Shown: one piece after another, positions 10,234 to 18,959 of the stretch
Layout: each line of letters opens with the position of its first letter
How positions within the stretch are numbered: position 1 is the stretch's first letter
Assembly: GCA_028285495.1 (NCBI GenBank)
Contig: JANQPB010000018.1
Span: forward strand, 1 to 64,000
Direction of reading: 5' to 3'
Length of the DNA stretch: 64,000 nucleotides
Origin: Acidimicrobiales bacterium
GTDB taxonomy: Bacteria; Actinomycetota; Acidimicrobiia; Acidimicrobiales; SZUA-35
Made by a program: the position numbers and the translations under genes
The notes under the pieces: model-generated
Databases searched by the model: none
What the model was told of the DNA's origin: nothing
The model's input: the letters and a program-made list of their open reading frames with translations, nothing else

Positions 10234-11030
10234 CCGGCACCGCCGAGGACTCGTCGACCGACGGTCAACCGTCCGAGGCGCCGTCGGCCGACCGGTCCGA
10301 CCGGGGACCGGGGGGCGAGGCCGTGCGAGACCGCGAGCTGGCCGAGCAGCTGCGGGCGCTCGACGACCTGGAGGCCGAGTTCCAGGCCGGCGATCTCGAC
10401 GAGGCCGACTACCGGACACTCCGCAACGACTACACGGTCCGGGTCGCCGACACGATGCGGCGCCTCGACGGGTCGACCCCGACCGATGCCGAGCCGAGCG
10501 CCACCAGGCGGCGCCGGGTCGGCCCGCTCGTGCTCGTCGTTGCCATGGTGTTCGCCGCCGGCGCCGGTTGGCTGCTGGCCAGGGCCGCCGGCGAGCGGGG
10601 GGTCAACGACGGACTGACCGGCGAGATCGCCTCCAACCGGCAGCGGGTCTTCGACTGCCAGGAGCTCGGCGTCGATGGCCGGATCGTCGAGTCGCTCCAG
10701 TGCTTCGACGAGGTACTGCTCGACGACCCGGACAACGTCGAGGCCCTGACCTACCGGGGCTGGTACGTGGTGCTGACCACGTCGTCGGCCGAGGCCGTCG
10801 GCGCCTCGGACGAGGCGGCCGAGCTGCTCGAGGTCGGCCGGACCTACCTCGACCGGGCCGTCGAGGTCGATCCCGGCTTCCCCGATGCCAGGGCCTTCCG
10901 CACGGTCGTCTTCGATCGGCTCGGCCAGTCGGAGGAGGCCTGCGCCGAGGTGGCGGCGCTGCTCGAGCTCGACCCGCCGCCGTTCTTCGTCACCCAGACC
11001 CAGGGCATCGCCGAGCGCAACGGCTGCTGA
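10230..11030 (+). CDS. ccmI: CcmI-like TPR protein
   Basis: A 266-residue protein ending the ccm operon. An acidic N-terminal segment contains a CcmI-type coiled stretch (ELAEQLRALDDLEAEFQAGDLDEADY), followed by one transmembrane helix (about residues 93-112) and a C-terminal domain with TPR-like helices. In System I, CcmI binds the C-terminus of apocytochrome c and delivers it to CcmFH. The GTG start overlaps the ccmH stop (GTGA). Sequence conservation is low, so the call leans on operon position and architecture. Confidence 0.8.
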   Translation: MTGTAEDSSTDGQPSEAPSADRSDRGPGGEAVRDRELAEQLRALDDLEAEFQAGDLDEADYRTLRNDYTVRVADTMRRLDGSTPTDAEPSATRRRRVGPLVLVVAMVFAAGAGWLLARAAGERGVNDGLTGEIASNRQRVFDCQELGVDGRIVESLQCFDEVLLDDPDNVEALTYRGWYVVLTTSSAEAVGASDEAAELLEVGRTYLDRAVEVDPGFPDARAFRTVVFDRLGQSEEACAEVAALLELDPPPFFVTQTQGIAERNGC

Positions 11031-11049
11031 GCCGGGCCATCGACCTCGG

Positions 11050-11517
11050 TCAGAGGCCGGTCGCCCTCGGGTTGACGTAGCGGGCTTCGGTCCAGGCGCC
11101 GCCGCGGCGCTGGACGATCCAGACCGAGCCGAGCTCACAGCCCCGACCGGCCAGGGGAACGCCGGCCCGGCCGAGCTGTTCGAGCACGGCGGGGATGACG
11201 TCGCCGTGGGAGCAGGCGACGACCGCCCGATCGGGCTCGAACGAGGCCAGATCGGCGAGCGTCCGCCTGGTGTCGGCCCCCTCGCCGAGCGTCGGCTCCT
11301 CGTCGATCGTCATCCCCCGATCGTGGGCCAGCGATTCGAGGGTCTGGAGGCAGCGGGTGGCCGGACTGGACAGCAGCCGGTCGATCTCGATCCCCGCGAA
11401 CAGCTCGACGAGGTCGGACGCCCGCTGCCGACCGTCCGGGCTCAGGGGGCGGTACCGATCACGGCCGCCCGGCAGGCGGGCACCGGCGTGGGCGTGTCGA
11501 ATCAGGTACAGCCGCAT
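11050..11517 (-). CDS. SixA-like histidine phosphatase
   Basis: A 155-residue member of the histidine phosphatase superfamily. The phosphohistidine-forming RHG-type motif is LIRHAHAG near the N-terminus, and the second catalytic histidine is in ACSHGDVIPAV. Size and LSPDGRQRA resemble SixA/phosphohistidine phosphatases; the substrate is unknown. ATG 11517 is preferred; a GTG 12 nt upstream is possible. TAGGGT (11528-11533, minus strand) lies 10 nt before the ATG. The gene is convergent with the ccm operon and follows it by 19 nt. Confidence 0.85.
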   Translation of the reverse strand: MRLYLIRHAHAGARLPGGRDRYRPLSPDGRQRASDLVELFAGIEIDRLLSSPATRCLQTLESLAHDRGMTIDEEPTLGEGADTRRTLADLASFEPDRAVVACSHGDVIPAVLEQLGRAGVPLAGRGCELGSVWIVQRRGGAWTEARYVNPRATGL

Positions 11518-11550
11518 GGGTCGGACCACCCTACTGGTCGGCGCCCTGGC

Positions 11551-12321
11551 TCAGATGGCCGTCCAGCCCCCGTCGACGTACAGCACCTGACCGGTGACGT
11601 AGGTCGAGGCGGCCGAGGCCAGGAAGAGCAGGGCGCCGTCGAGCTCACCCTCGACGCCGGGGCGGCCCATCGGCGTGTTGTCAACGATGTAGGCCATGCC
11701 GCCGTCGGTGCCGAACATCTCGCCGTTCATCTCGGTCTCGAACCAGCCGGGGGCGATGGCGTTGACCCGGATGCTCCGCCTGGCCCACTGCGAGGCCAGC
11801 TCCCTGGTGAGGTTGTGCAGGCCGCCCTTGGCCGCGGCATAGCCGGGGACCTTCAGCCGGCCACCGCCCCCGTGGCCGAGCACCGAGCCGATGTTGATGA
11901 TCGAACCCGGCTCGCCGGCGTCGATCATCCAGCGGGCGGCGGCCCTGGCCAGCTCGTAGGGGGCGACCAGGTTGACCTCGAGCTCGCTGCGGAAGTCGTC
12001 GACGTCGTCGTCGACCGCGGCGAGGACGCGGGAGATGCCGGCGTTGTTGACGACCACGTCGACCCGGCCGAATGCGTCGACGGCGGCGTCGACCAGGCGG
12101 CCGGCCGCATCGTCGGCCGTCACGTCGACCGCGACCGGCACCATCCTCGGGTGCCCGGTCACCAGCGATTCGAGGCGCTCGGCCCGCCTGGCCGCCACCA
12201 CGACGTCGGCGCCGGCCGCGGCCAGCGACCGGGCGAAGCGGTGCCCGAGGCCCGAGCTGGCGCCGGTCAGGATCACCGCACGGCCATCGAGTCGGAACGG
12301 AGCCAGGGGGTCGAGCGTCAT
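11551..12321 (-). CDS. Short-chain dehydrogenase/reductase
   Basis: A 256-residue classical SDR. The nucleotide-binding motif is TGASSGLG, followed by NNAG, a catalytic serine in the INIGSVLG segment, YAAAK (Tyr and Lys) and the C-terminal YVTGQVLYVDGGWT. It should oxidise or reduce an alcohol/carbonyl with NAD(P)H in the cytoplasm; substrate unknown. I chose ATG 12321 because GAGGA lies 8 nt upstream; the longer open frame upstream has no family match. It is divergent from a RidA-like gene. Confidence 0.9.
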   Translation of the reverse strand: MTLDPLAPFRLDGRAVILTGASSGLGHRFARSLAAAGADVVVAARRAERLESLVTGHPRMVPVAVDVTADDAAGRLVDAAVDAFGRVDVVVNNAGISRVLAAVDDDVDDFRSELEVNLVAPYELARAAARWMIDAGEPGSIINIGSVLGHGGGGRLKVPGYAAAKGGLHNLTRELASQWARRSIRVNAIAPGWFETEMNGEMFGTDGGMAYIVDNTPMGRPGVEGELDGALLFLASAASTYVTGQVLYVDGGWTAI

Positions 12322-12419
12322 CGGTTTGTCCTCGTCGGTGGTCGAGCCGGGCAGCGGCCCGTTGGCCGGGGCTGGCGGCGATGCGCCGCTGCGGGCACTC
12401 AGGGTGCCACGATGGCTCG

Positions 12420-12818
12420 GTGCATCGCGAACTGACACCCTCGACGGTCGGCCGGCCATCGGCCAACTATGCGCTGGCCACGCTCAGCGAGGGAGCCGGC
12501 CGGTGGCTGCACACCAGCGGCATCGGTCCCGTCCGGCCGGACGGGACCGTCCCGGACGATCTCACCGACCAGGCCGAGACCGTGTGGGCCACCCTGTTGG
12601 CGCTGCTCGACGAGGCCGGCCTCGCCGTGGGCGACATCGTGTCGGTCACCACGTACGCGGTGCAGGGCGAGGACCTGTCCGGCGATCTCGGGGTGATCAT
12701 GTCCGCCCGCGACCGGGCGCTCGGCGGGCACCGCTGCGCCTCCATCCTGGTCCCGGTGCCGGCGCTGGCCACGCCGTCGTGGCGGATGGAGATCGCCGTG
12801 GTCGCCGGCGGCCGGTGA
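12420..12818 (+). CDS. RidA-like (YjgF/UK114 family) protein
   Basis: A 132-residue protein of the RidA superfamily, whose members form trimers and many of which deaminate reactive enamine/imine intermediates. Family features are the N-terminal LHTSGIGPVRPDGTVP, the central DEAGLAVGDIVSVTTYAV, and a C-terminal VPVPALATPSWRMEIAVVA that stands where RidA has its P-x-R-x-x-x-E-x region. The key arginine is not clearly in place, so a RidA subfamily without classical activity is possible. The GTG start is 6 nt after CACGAT, part of an 11-bp stretch (GTGCCACGATG) also found before the EEP gene at 45 kb. Confidence 0.75.
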   Translation: MHRELTPSTVGRPSANYALATLSEGAGRWLHTSGIGPVRPDGTVPDDLTDQAETVWATLLALLDEAGLAVGDIVSVTTYAVQGEDLSGDLGVIMSARDRALGGHRCASILVPVPALATPSWRMEIAVVAGGR

Positions 12819-12882
12819 CCACGGTGGGCGCCGCCGGCGCACGGTCGGGCCCACCGCCCGCCGGCTCGGTACCGTGTCGGTC

Positions 12883-13863
12883 GTGAGGTCTGCCCCAGGG
12901 TTGCGTGACGGGTCCCGGCCGGTCGACCCGTCTCGACGACGACAACGTTGGTGGGCGCTGCTCGTCGGGGTGTTGGCGATGCTCGCCACCGTGCTCGGCT
13001 GGGGCCGCCCGGCCGATGCCACGTGGGCGATCATCGCCGTCGATCGCGAGAGCGGCCTGGTCGGGGCGGCGATGGCATCGTGCGTCCCGGCCAGCGTCCT
13101 CGGCGACCCGGACCGGGCGCTGGTGCCCGTCGTCCTGGTGCCGGGACAGGCGGCGGCCGTGGCCCAGGGGACGCTCGAGCCGACGGTGCCGCCACGGCTG
13201 GCCGAGCTGCTGGCCGCCGGCGGTGGGGCGGCCGAGGTGCTGGCCGCCGTCCTCGAGGACGACGAGCAGCCGTCGGTCCGCCAGTACGCGCTGGCGGTGG
13301 CCGAGACACCGGAGCGGGGCGACCCGGTCCGGGAGGCGGTGGCCGCCGCCACCGGTGACGACGTCGAGCCGTCGGCCTGGACCCGCCTCGATCCGGAGGC
13401 CGGCCCCCGGGGGACCGAGCGGGTGGCCGCCGCCGGGGCCCTCCTGGTCGGTGACGCCGTGGTCGACCGGGCCTTCGAGGCCTACCTGGCCGCCAGGGCC
13501 GACGGTCGCTCGCTCGACCGGGCCCTCGTCGACGCGCTCCTCGTCGGCTCCGAGACCGGAGGCGACCGGCGCTGCGGCGAGCAGACGGCGCTGTTCGGTC
13601 ACCTGGCGGTGGCCGAGCCGGACGACGACCCCCGACGACCGAGCCTGCTGCTGACGGTCACCGTCGACGAGGGCGACGGTCAGAACCCGGTCGTCCTCCT
13701 CGACCGGTTCCTCGACGAGGGCCGCACCGGGTGGGTCGATGCCGGCCTGATCGACCCGGCCGGGATACCGAGGACGGCGGTCCTGGCCGTCGGGGTCGCC
13801 CTCACCGTCGCTGCGGTGCTCGTGCTGCGCAAGGGCATGGGTCGCCCTGCGGCCCGGCGCTGA
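12883..13863 (+). CDS. DUF1028-family secreted or membrane-tethered protein
   Basis: A 326-residue protein. An N-terminal hydrophobic segment (about residues 24-45, ending at ADA) looks like a signal peptide. The DUF1028 core starts TWAIIAVDRESGLVGAAMASC and contains GGDRRCGEQTA; this family has an Ntn-hydrolase-like fold of uncertain activity. A C-terminal helix (about residues 296-316) plus KGMGRPAARR suggests a second anchor. The new N-terminal threonine after ADA could act as the Ntn nucleophile, but that is speculation. GTG 12883 was chosen because TACCGT (12870-12875) ends 7 nt before it. Confidence 0.78.
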   Translation: MRSAPGLRDGSRPVDPSRRRQRWWALLVGVLAMLATVLGWGRPADATWAIIAVDRESGLVGAAMASCVPASVLGDPDRALVPVVLVPGQAAAVAQGTLEPTVPPRLAELLAAGGGAAEVLAAVLEDDEQPSVRQYALAVAETPERGDPVREAVAAATGDDVEPSAWTRLDPEAGPRGTERVAAAGALLVGDAVVDRAFEAYLAARADGRSLDRALVDALLVGSETGGDRRCGEQTALFGHLAVAEPDDDPRRPSLLLTVTVDEGDGQNPVVLLDRFLDEGRTGWVDAGLIDPAGIPRTAVLAVGVALTVAAVLVLRKGMGRPAARR

Positions 13864-13911
13864 GGGCCGCTCGCCCGGCCGAACCGTCGTCGCCCGGCCG
13901 CCGCCCGCCGG

Positions 13912-14445
13912 TCACCAGTGGCGGGTCCCCGGCGCCCCCTTGAACGGTCCGGTGAGGTTCGACGTGATCCAGCCGCCGTAGAAGTCGCCCTCGTTCGGGG
14001 CGACCCGCTCGTCGTCGACCCAGCACTCGTCGACCGCCTGGGCGTAGAAGGCCCAGCGGTCGACCAGGGCGGCGAACGACCCGGTCGGCTCACGGTAGGT
14101 CCAGGCCGCGCCACGGGCGGTGGTCGCCCCAGCCGGCCCATCGACCGCGATGTCGGCGTAGCTGGCCACGCCCTTCCACTCGCAGAACGTCCGATGGCTG
14201 GACGGCACCAGCAGCGACCGGTCGACGTGATCGGGGGCCACGTAGTAGGCCGGGGCCTGGCTCGTCTCCAGCACCCGGATGGCCTCGGGGGCGTCGACGA
14301 CCGTCGCCCCGCCGACGACCACCCGGATCCGCCACGGCACCCGCTCGAGGCGGGGTGGGCGGGGGTAGTCCCACACCGACTCGACCGGCTTCCCGTTCGG
14401 CCCGATCTCGCTGCTGGCTCCTCGATCCGTGGTGTCCGGCTCCAT
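13912..14445 (-). CDS. DUF427 family protein
   Basis: A 177-residue cytoplasmic protein with the DUF427 signature: YPRPPRLERVPWRIRVVVGG, VLETSQAPAYYVAPDHV, SHRTFCEWKGVASYADI, WTYREP and WAFYAQAVDECWVDDERV. DUF427 proteins are small beta-rich proteins of unknown function, frequent in actinobacteria. ATG 14445 follows family length; the open frame continues upstream without similarity. It is convergent with the DUF1028 gene (48 bp) and divergent from the Gfo/Idh/MocA gene. Confidence 0.85.
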   Translation of the reverse strand: MEPDTTDRGASSEIGPNGKPVESVWDYPRPPRLERVPWRIRVVVGGATVVDAPEAIRVLETSQAPAYYVAPDHVDRSLLVPSSHRTFCEWKGVASYADIAVDGPAGATTARGAAWTYREPTGSFAALVDRWAFYAQAVDECWVDDERVAPNEGDFYGGWITSNLTGPFKGAPGTRHW

Positions 14446-14543
14446 GGGGTTCAGCGTCGCACCGCCGGGAACCGGGCGCCCAACCGGGCCGGCGGCCGAT
14501 ACCGGCGCTCGGTGCCCGGTCGAGGTCGTACCATGGATCGCCG

Positions 14544-15719
14544 ATGAACGAACACGCAAACGGCAGCGCCGGCCCGGCCAGACCCGTCCGCTACGGGATC
14601 GTCGGCACCGGCATGATGGGAATCGAGCACATCCACAACATCCGGGCCTTCCCGGACGGCGAGGTGGTGGCCATCAGCGACCCGACCGAGGCCTCCCGGG
14701 CCGCCGGCGTCGAGGCCTGCGGGGCCGAGGTGGCGGTCCACGCCGACCACCGCGAGCTGCTGGCCGACCCCGGCGTCGAGGCCGTGGTGATCGCCAGCCC
14801 CAACCACACCCACGAGGCGATCCTCGACGACGTCCTGGCGGCCGGCCACCACGTCCTGATCGAGAAGCCGCTGTGCACGACGGTCGAGGCCTGCCGGTCG
14901 GTCATGGCCACCGCCGAGACGACCGCCGACCGGTTCCCCGACCGGGTCGTCCAGGTCGGCCTCGAGTACCGGTACATGCCGGCGGTCGCCCGCCTGATCG
15001 ACGAGGTCGCCACCGGCGCCCTCGGCCGGCCCCGCATGGTCGCCATCCGCGAGCACCGGTTCCCGTTCCTGGTCAAGGTCGACAACTGGAACCGGTTCTC
15101 GGCCAACACCGGCGGGACCCTGGTCGAGAAGTGCTGCCACTTCTTCGACCTGATGAACCTCATCATCGGCGAGCGCCCGACCAGGGTGATGGCCTCCGGC
15201 TCCCAGGACGTCAACCACCTCGACGAGGTCTACGGCGATCGGCCGGCCGACATGCTCGACAACGCCTACGTGATCGTCGACTACCCGGGCGGCGCCAGGG
15301 CCATGCTCGATCTCTGCATGTTCGCCGACGCCTCCCACCACCAGGAGGAGATCTCCGTGGTCGGGGCCGCCGGCAAGGCCGAGGCCTTCCTGCCCGAGGG
15401 CCGGCTGCGGGTCGGGATCCGGGGTCGGGACTGGATCGGCGACGTGCCCGGCGAGATCGTCGACGACAGCCACGTGGCCTACGAGGGGCTGCACCACGGC
15501 TCCAGCTACCTCGAGCACCTCGACTTCGTTGCCGCCATACGGGGCGAGGCCCCGGTGCCGGTCACGCTCGAGGACGGGCTGTGGTCGGTGGCGATGGGCG
15601 TCGCCGCCCACCGATCGATCGACGAGGGCCGCCCGGTGACGCTGGCCGAGATCCTCGGCGAGGCCGGCGGTGACGCCCCGGTCGAGGCCGCCGCGACCAC
15701 CGGGGAGGTCACGCAATGA
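14544..15719 (+). CDS. Gfo/Idh/MocA-family oxidoreductase
   Basis: A 391-residue protein. The N-terminal Rossmann domain has GIVGTGMMGIEHI, then SPNHTHEAI and the LIEKPLCTT motif, whose E-K-P lysine is catalytic in this family. The C-terminal domain has GGTLVEKCCHFFDLMNLIIGE, in the place of the usual G-x-x-x-D-x-x-x-H helix. It should be an NAD(P)-dependent sugar or inositol-type dehydrogenase; substrate unknown. ATG 14544 is 9 nt after TACCAT (14529-14534). It overlaps the downstream flavin monooxygenase by 4 nt (ATGA), so the two likely act in one pathway. Confidence 0.88.
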   Translation: MNEHANGSAGPARPVRYGIVGTGMMGIEHIHNIRAFPDGEVVAISDPTEASRAAGVEACGAEVAVHADHRELLADPGVEAVVIASPNHTHEAILDDVLAAGHHVLIEKPLCTTVEACRSVMATAETTADRFPDRVVQVGLEYRYMPAVARLIDEVATGALGRPRMVAIREHRFPFLVKVDNWNRFSANTGGTLVEKCCHFFDLMNLIIGERPTRVMASGSQDVNHLDEVYGDRPADMLDNAYVIVDYPGGARAMLDLCMFADASHHQEEISVVGAAGKAEAFLPEGRLRVGIRGRDWIGDVPGEIVDDSHVAYEGLHHGSSYLEHLDFVAAIRGEAPVPVTLEDGLWSVAMGVAAHRSIDEGRPVTLAEILGEAGGDAPVEAAATTGEVTQ

Positions 15720-16798
15720 CCGTCGAGGTCAGCTGGTTCAGCGCCCTGTGCGACGACGACTACGAGTTCCTCGGCCAGCCGGACGAGGCCCTGCTCAGCT
15801 CGTGGCCCCACTGCCGCAACATCGTGATGACCGCCGATCGGCACGGCTACGACAACGTGCTGCTCCCCTCCGGCTATGCGCTCGGCATCGACAACACGGC
15901 GTTCGCCGCTGCCATCGCCCCGCTGGCCACCCACATCCGGCTCCTGCTGGCCGTCCGCTGCGGCGAGCTGGTCGTGCCCCAGCTGGCCCGCCAGCTGGCC
16001 ACCGTCGACCAGATCCTCGAGGGGCGGCTGACGATCAACATCATCTCGTCCGAGATGCCGGGTGAGTCGCTCGACTCCGAGTCCCGCTACCGGCGCTCGA
16101 CCGAGATCATGTACGCCCTTCGGGAGCTGCTCGACCGTCGCCCGGTCGACCTCGACGGCGACTTCGTCAAGCTGGCGATCGACCCGCCCCGCATCGCCAC
16201 CGTCTCCGGCCGCAGCCCGCTGTTCTACTTCGGCGGGCTGTCGCCGGCGGCCAAGGAGTGCGCCGCCGCCGGTGCCGACGTGTTCCTGATGTGGCCCGAC
16301 ACCACCGACAAGGTCTCGGCGGTGATGGCGGAGATGGACGAGCGGGCCACGGCCAAGGGCCGGCACCTGCGCTATGGCTGGCGGTCCCATGTGATCGTCC
16401 GCGACACCGAAGGCGAGGCCAGGGCCGCCGCCGACCGCCTGCTCTCGAAGCTGGACGACGAGGAGGGTCGGAAGATCCGCCAGCGCTCGCTCGACTCGAC
16501 CTCGGCCGGGGTGGCCCGCCAGGCCGAGCTGCGGGAGGGGGCCGACGACGACGGCTACGTCGAGCGCCACCTGTGGACCGGGGTCGGCCGGGCCCGCTCG
16601 GGGGCCGGGGCGGCGATCGTCGGCGATCCCGATCAGGTGCTGGCCAAGATCCGGGAGCTGCAGGCGGCCGGCGTCGGGGCGTTCATCCTCTCCGGCTATC
16701 CCCACCAGGCCGAGTGCGACCTGTTCGCCCGCTACGTCCTGCCCGAGCTCGACCACGGCCGGCTCGAGTTCGAGCCGGCGCCGGTCACGCTGGACTGA
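15716..16798 (+). CDS. LLM-class flavin-dependent monooxygenase
   Basis: A 360-residue luciferase-like TIM-barrel protein closest in feel to the alkanesulfonate monooxygenase (SsuD) group. Landmarks are VSWFSALCDDD at the start, ATHIRLLLAVRCGELVVPQLARQLATVDQILEGRLTIN split over the barrel, SESRYRRSTEIM, and the closing YPHQAECDLFARYVLPEL. These enzymes use reduced FMN and O2; substrates include alkanesulfonates, but the absence of ssu transporters leaves it open here. It overlaps the Gfo/Idh/MocA gene and is followed 15 nt later by a CorA-like gene. Confidence 0.85.
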   Translation: MTVEVSWFSALCDDDYEFLGQPDEALLSSWPHCRNIVMTADRHGYDNVLLPSGYALGIDNTAFAAAIAPLATHIRLLLAVRCGELVVPQLARQLATVDQILEGRLTINIISSEMPGESLDSESRYRRSTEIMYALRELLDRRPVDLDGDFVKLAIDPPRIATVSGRSPLFYFGGLSPAAKECAAAGADVFLMWPDTTDKVSAVMAEMDERATAKGRHLRYGWRSHVIVRDTEGEARAAADRLLSKLDDEEGRKIRQRSLDSTSAGVARQAELREGADDDGYVERHLWTGVGRARSGAGAAIVGDPDQVLAKIRELQAAGVGAFILSGYPHQAECDLFARYVLPELDHGRLEFEPAPVTLD

Positions 16799-16813
16799 CG
16801 GGAGCGGCGGGCG

Positions 16814-17887
16814 GTGTACCGGATCCTGGTCCGCGGGACCGACGACGCCTGCCTCCGCCCCGCCGACTACGACGACCTCGATCGGGAGCTGGCGGCCGGG
16901 GCCTTCGTCTGGCTCGACGTCGAGGGCCGAGATCCGGCCGAGCTCGACCGGCTCGGCGAGCGGTTCGGGTTCGATCCGGCCGCCATCGAGGACATCCTCG
17001 ACGTCGAGCAGCTCCCGAAGTTCGACGACTACGGCGATCACCTCTTCGTCGTCCTCCACGCCCTCACCGCCGACGGCGAGCGGCTCGACACCCACGAGGT
17101 CGACTGCTTCGTGACCCGCCAGGTGCTGGTCACTGTCCGGGCCGACCACATCGCCGGCCTGGCCTGGCTGTGGGACGCCGTCCAGGCCCACCCGCACATG
17201 GCCGAGCACGGCTCGGACGAGTTGTTCGCCCAGCTCGCCGAGGTCATGGGCCGGCGCTACATCGAGGTCATCACCGCCTTCGAGGCCAGGATCGACTCCC
17301 TCGCCGACGGCGCCCTCGAGGCCGACCCGAACGTGCTGGCCGAGGTCCAGGTCCTCCGGCGGGAGGAGGCGACGATCCGTCGGGTCCTGTCACCCCAGCG
17401 GGTGGTGATCGGGGCGCTGCGGTCGAACGTCGGGGCCTTCCTCACGCCGAGCTCGGTTCGGCTCCTGACCGACGCCTACGACGTCCACAACCTCGTGGTC
17501 CAGTCGCTCGAGTCGACCAGGGGCCTGCTGACCGACACCCTCGACACCTACCGGGGGGCTTCGGCCGAGCGCCAGGCCAGGGCGGCGACCGTGCTCACCG
17601 TCTACGCTGCGATCCTGTTGCCGCTTTCGCTGATCACCAGCTGGTACGGCATGAACGTCGCCGACCTGCCCGGCTCGTCGAGCCGCCTCGGCTGGGTCAC
17701 GGTCACCGCGATCATGGCGGTGTTCGCCGTCGTGTCCTGGGTGGTGTTCGTGCGGGCCGGCATGCTCGGCCGACCCCGCCTGCGGACCGGTCGCCGGATC
17801 GCCGGCGGCCTGGCCGACGTGGCCAGGGCACCGGTCCGACCCTTCACGATGCTGCGCCGCTCGACCAGGCGTCCACCCCGCTTCTAG
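16814..17887 (+). CDS. CorA-like divalent metal ion transporter
   Basis: A 357-residue membrane protein. It has a cytoplasmic alpha/beta funnel domain with long helices, then two C-terminal transmembrane helices. The pore signature YGMNV (within SLITSWYGMNVADLPG, about residue 278) marks the CorA/Mrs2/ZntB superfamily. The loop after GMN lacks the usual acidic MPEL form (here ADLPG), so ion preference (Mg, Co, Ni or Zn efflux/influx) is uncertain. Start is GTG 16814. Confidence 0.9.
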   Translation: MYRILVRGTDDACLRPADYDDLDRELAAGAFVWLDVEGRDPAELDRLGERFGFDPAAIEDILDVEQLPKFDDYGDHLFVVLHALTADGERLDTHEVDCFVTRQVLVTVRADHIAGLAWLWDAVQAHPHMAEHGSDELFAQLAEVMGRRYIEVITAFEARIDSLADGALEADPNVLAEVQVLRREEATIRRVLSPQRVVIGALRSNVGAFLTPSSVRLLTDAYDVHNLVVQSLESTRGLLTDTLDTYRGASAERQARAATVLTVYAAILLPLSLITSWYGMNVADLPGSSSRLGWVTVTAIMAVFAVVSWVVFVRAGMLGRPRLRTGRRIAGGLADVARAPVRPFTMLRRSTRRPPRF

Positions 17888-17960
17888 GCCCTGGCCACCG
17901 AGCTCGGCGCCGTTTCCGGGGCGAACGCTCGTCGGTCAGGGCACCGGTGGGGACGAGCCG

Positions 17961-18896
17961 CTAGGCGACGATCGTCACCGGGGTCCCGAGCGGCACCGTG
18001 GCGGCGAGGGCCGAGATCACCTCGTTCGAGACCCGGATGCAGCCGGCACTGATGGCCGAGCCGAGCTGGTCCGGCTCGTCGGTGCCGTGCAGGGCCAGGG
18101 CCGGTAGTCCGCCCTGGAAGCTCGACAGGACCTCCGAGAAGCCGGACAGGGCGAGGATCCAGGGGCCGTAGTCGCCGTCCGGATTCGGCTGGGCGATGAT
18201 GTCGCGGATGTAGAACCGGCCGAGCGGGGTCGGGGTCGCCTGGCGGCCGGTCACCGCCCTGGTGGTCAGGACCAGCTCGTCGCCGTCCCACACCGTGACC
18301 GTGGCATCGGACAGGTCGACCTCGGCCCGGTGGGTGACCGTCGACAGCGCGACCGCCGACCGGGGGATCCAGCCCTCCTGCCCGTTCGGCATCACCGGGA
18401 GCGACACCTTGACCCAGTCGTCCGAGCTCGTGTCGTCGACGACGAGGAACGTCCGGTCGCCGTCGAACTGGGTCGGGTTGGGGAACCAGTGGGTCACGGC
18501 GCCGGCACCGGGCTCGGCCCGGCTCCCGACCCCGTCCCCGACGACGGTGGCCACGATCGCCGGAGCTGCCCGTCCCGGCCAATCGGCCGGGTCGTCGACG
18601 AGTCGGACCGCGGTCGTCTGGTCGGCCGGTCGTCCACCGGCGCCGGTCGGGGCCCCACCGCCCGTCCCGGCGGCCGGGGAGGCCGCACCGGCCCCGTCGG
18701 GCGGCCCGTCGTCGGAGGGCCCGGCCTGCTCGACGGCGGGCAGGCGGGCCGGGGTCGCCGTGCCGAGCACCTCGGGACCATCGGCGGGCTCCGGGTCTGC
18801 CGCCGTCGGCGCCTCACCCGACTGGGCGAACTGGACCACGGAGCCGACGGCCAGCAGGCCCCAGGCGAGCATGAGCACCACGCGCGATCGGGTCAT
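17961..18896 (-). CDS. L,D-transpeptidase (YkuD domain) with N-terminal anchor
   Basis: A 311-residue exported protein. It has a signal anchor (residues 6-25), a long Pro/Ala/Gly-rich linker to about residue 120, an SH3-like stretch, and a C-terminal YkuD domain. The active site is HGTDEPDQLGSAISAGCIRVSN, with the H-x14-17-S-x-G-C-R layout and catalytic cysteine. It would form 3-3 cross-links in peptidoglycan or attach proteins to it. The start ATG has GGAGG only 2 nt upstream, so spacing is poor. It lies 63 bp downstream of the SufR-like regulator on the same strand. Confidence 0.9.
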   Translation of the reverse strand: MTRSRVVLMLAWGLLAVGSVVQFAQSGEAPTAADPEPADGPEVLGTATPARLPAVEQAGPSDDGPPDGAGAASPAAGTGGGAPTGAGGRPADQTTAVRLVDDPADWPGRAAPAIVATVVGDGVGSRAEPGAGAVTHWFPNPTQFDGDRTFLVVDDTSSDDWVKVSLPVMPNGQEGWIPRSAVALSTVTHRAEVDLSDATVTVWDGDELVLTTRAVTGRQATPTPLGRFYIRDIIAQPNPDGDYGPWILALSGFSEVLSSFQGGLPALALHGTDEPDQLGSAISAGCIRVSNEVISALAATVPLGTPVTIVA

Positions 18897-18959
18897 GGCC
18901 TCCGCGTCGGCTCGGCTGGCTCCGAGATGAGGGATGCGGCTCGGTTGTCTGGCGGGAGG

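Noticed and set aside
16814..17887. Membership of CorA-like gene in the Gfo/LLM pathway
   Set aside because: It is only 15 nt away and probably co-transcribed, but nothing in its sequence ties it to that pathway.
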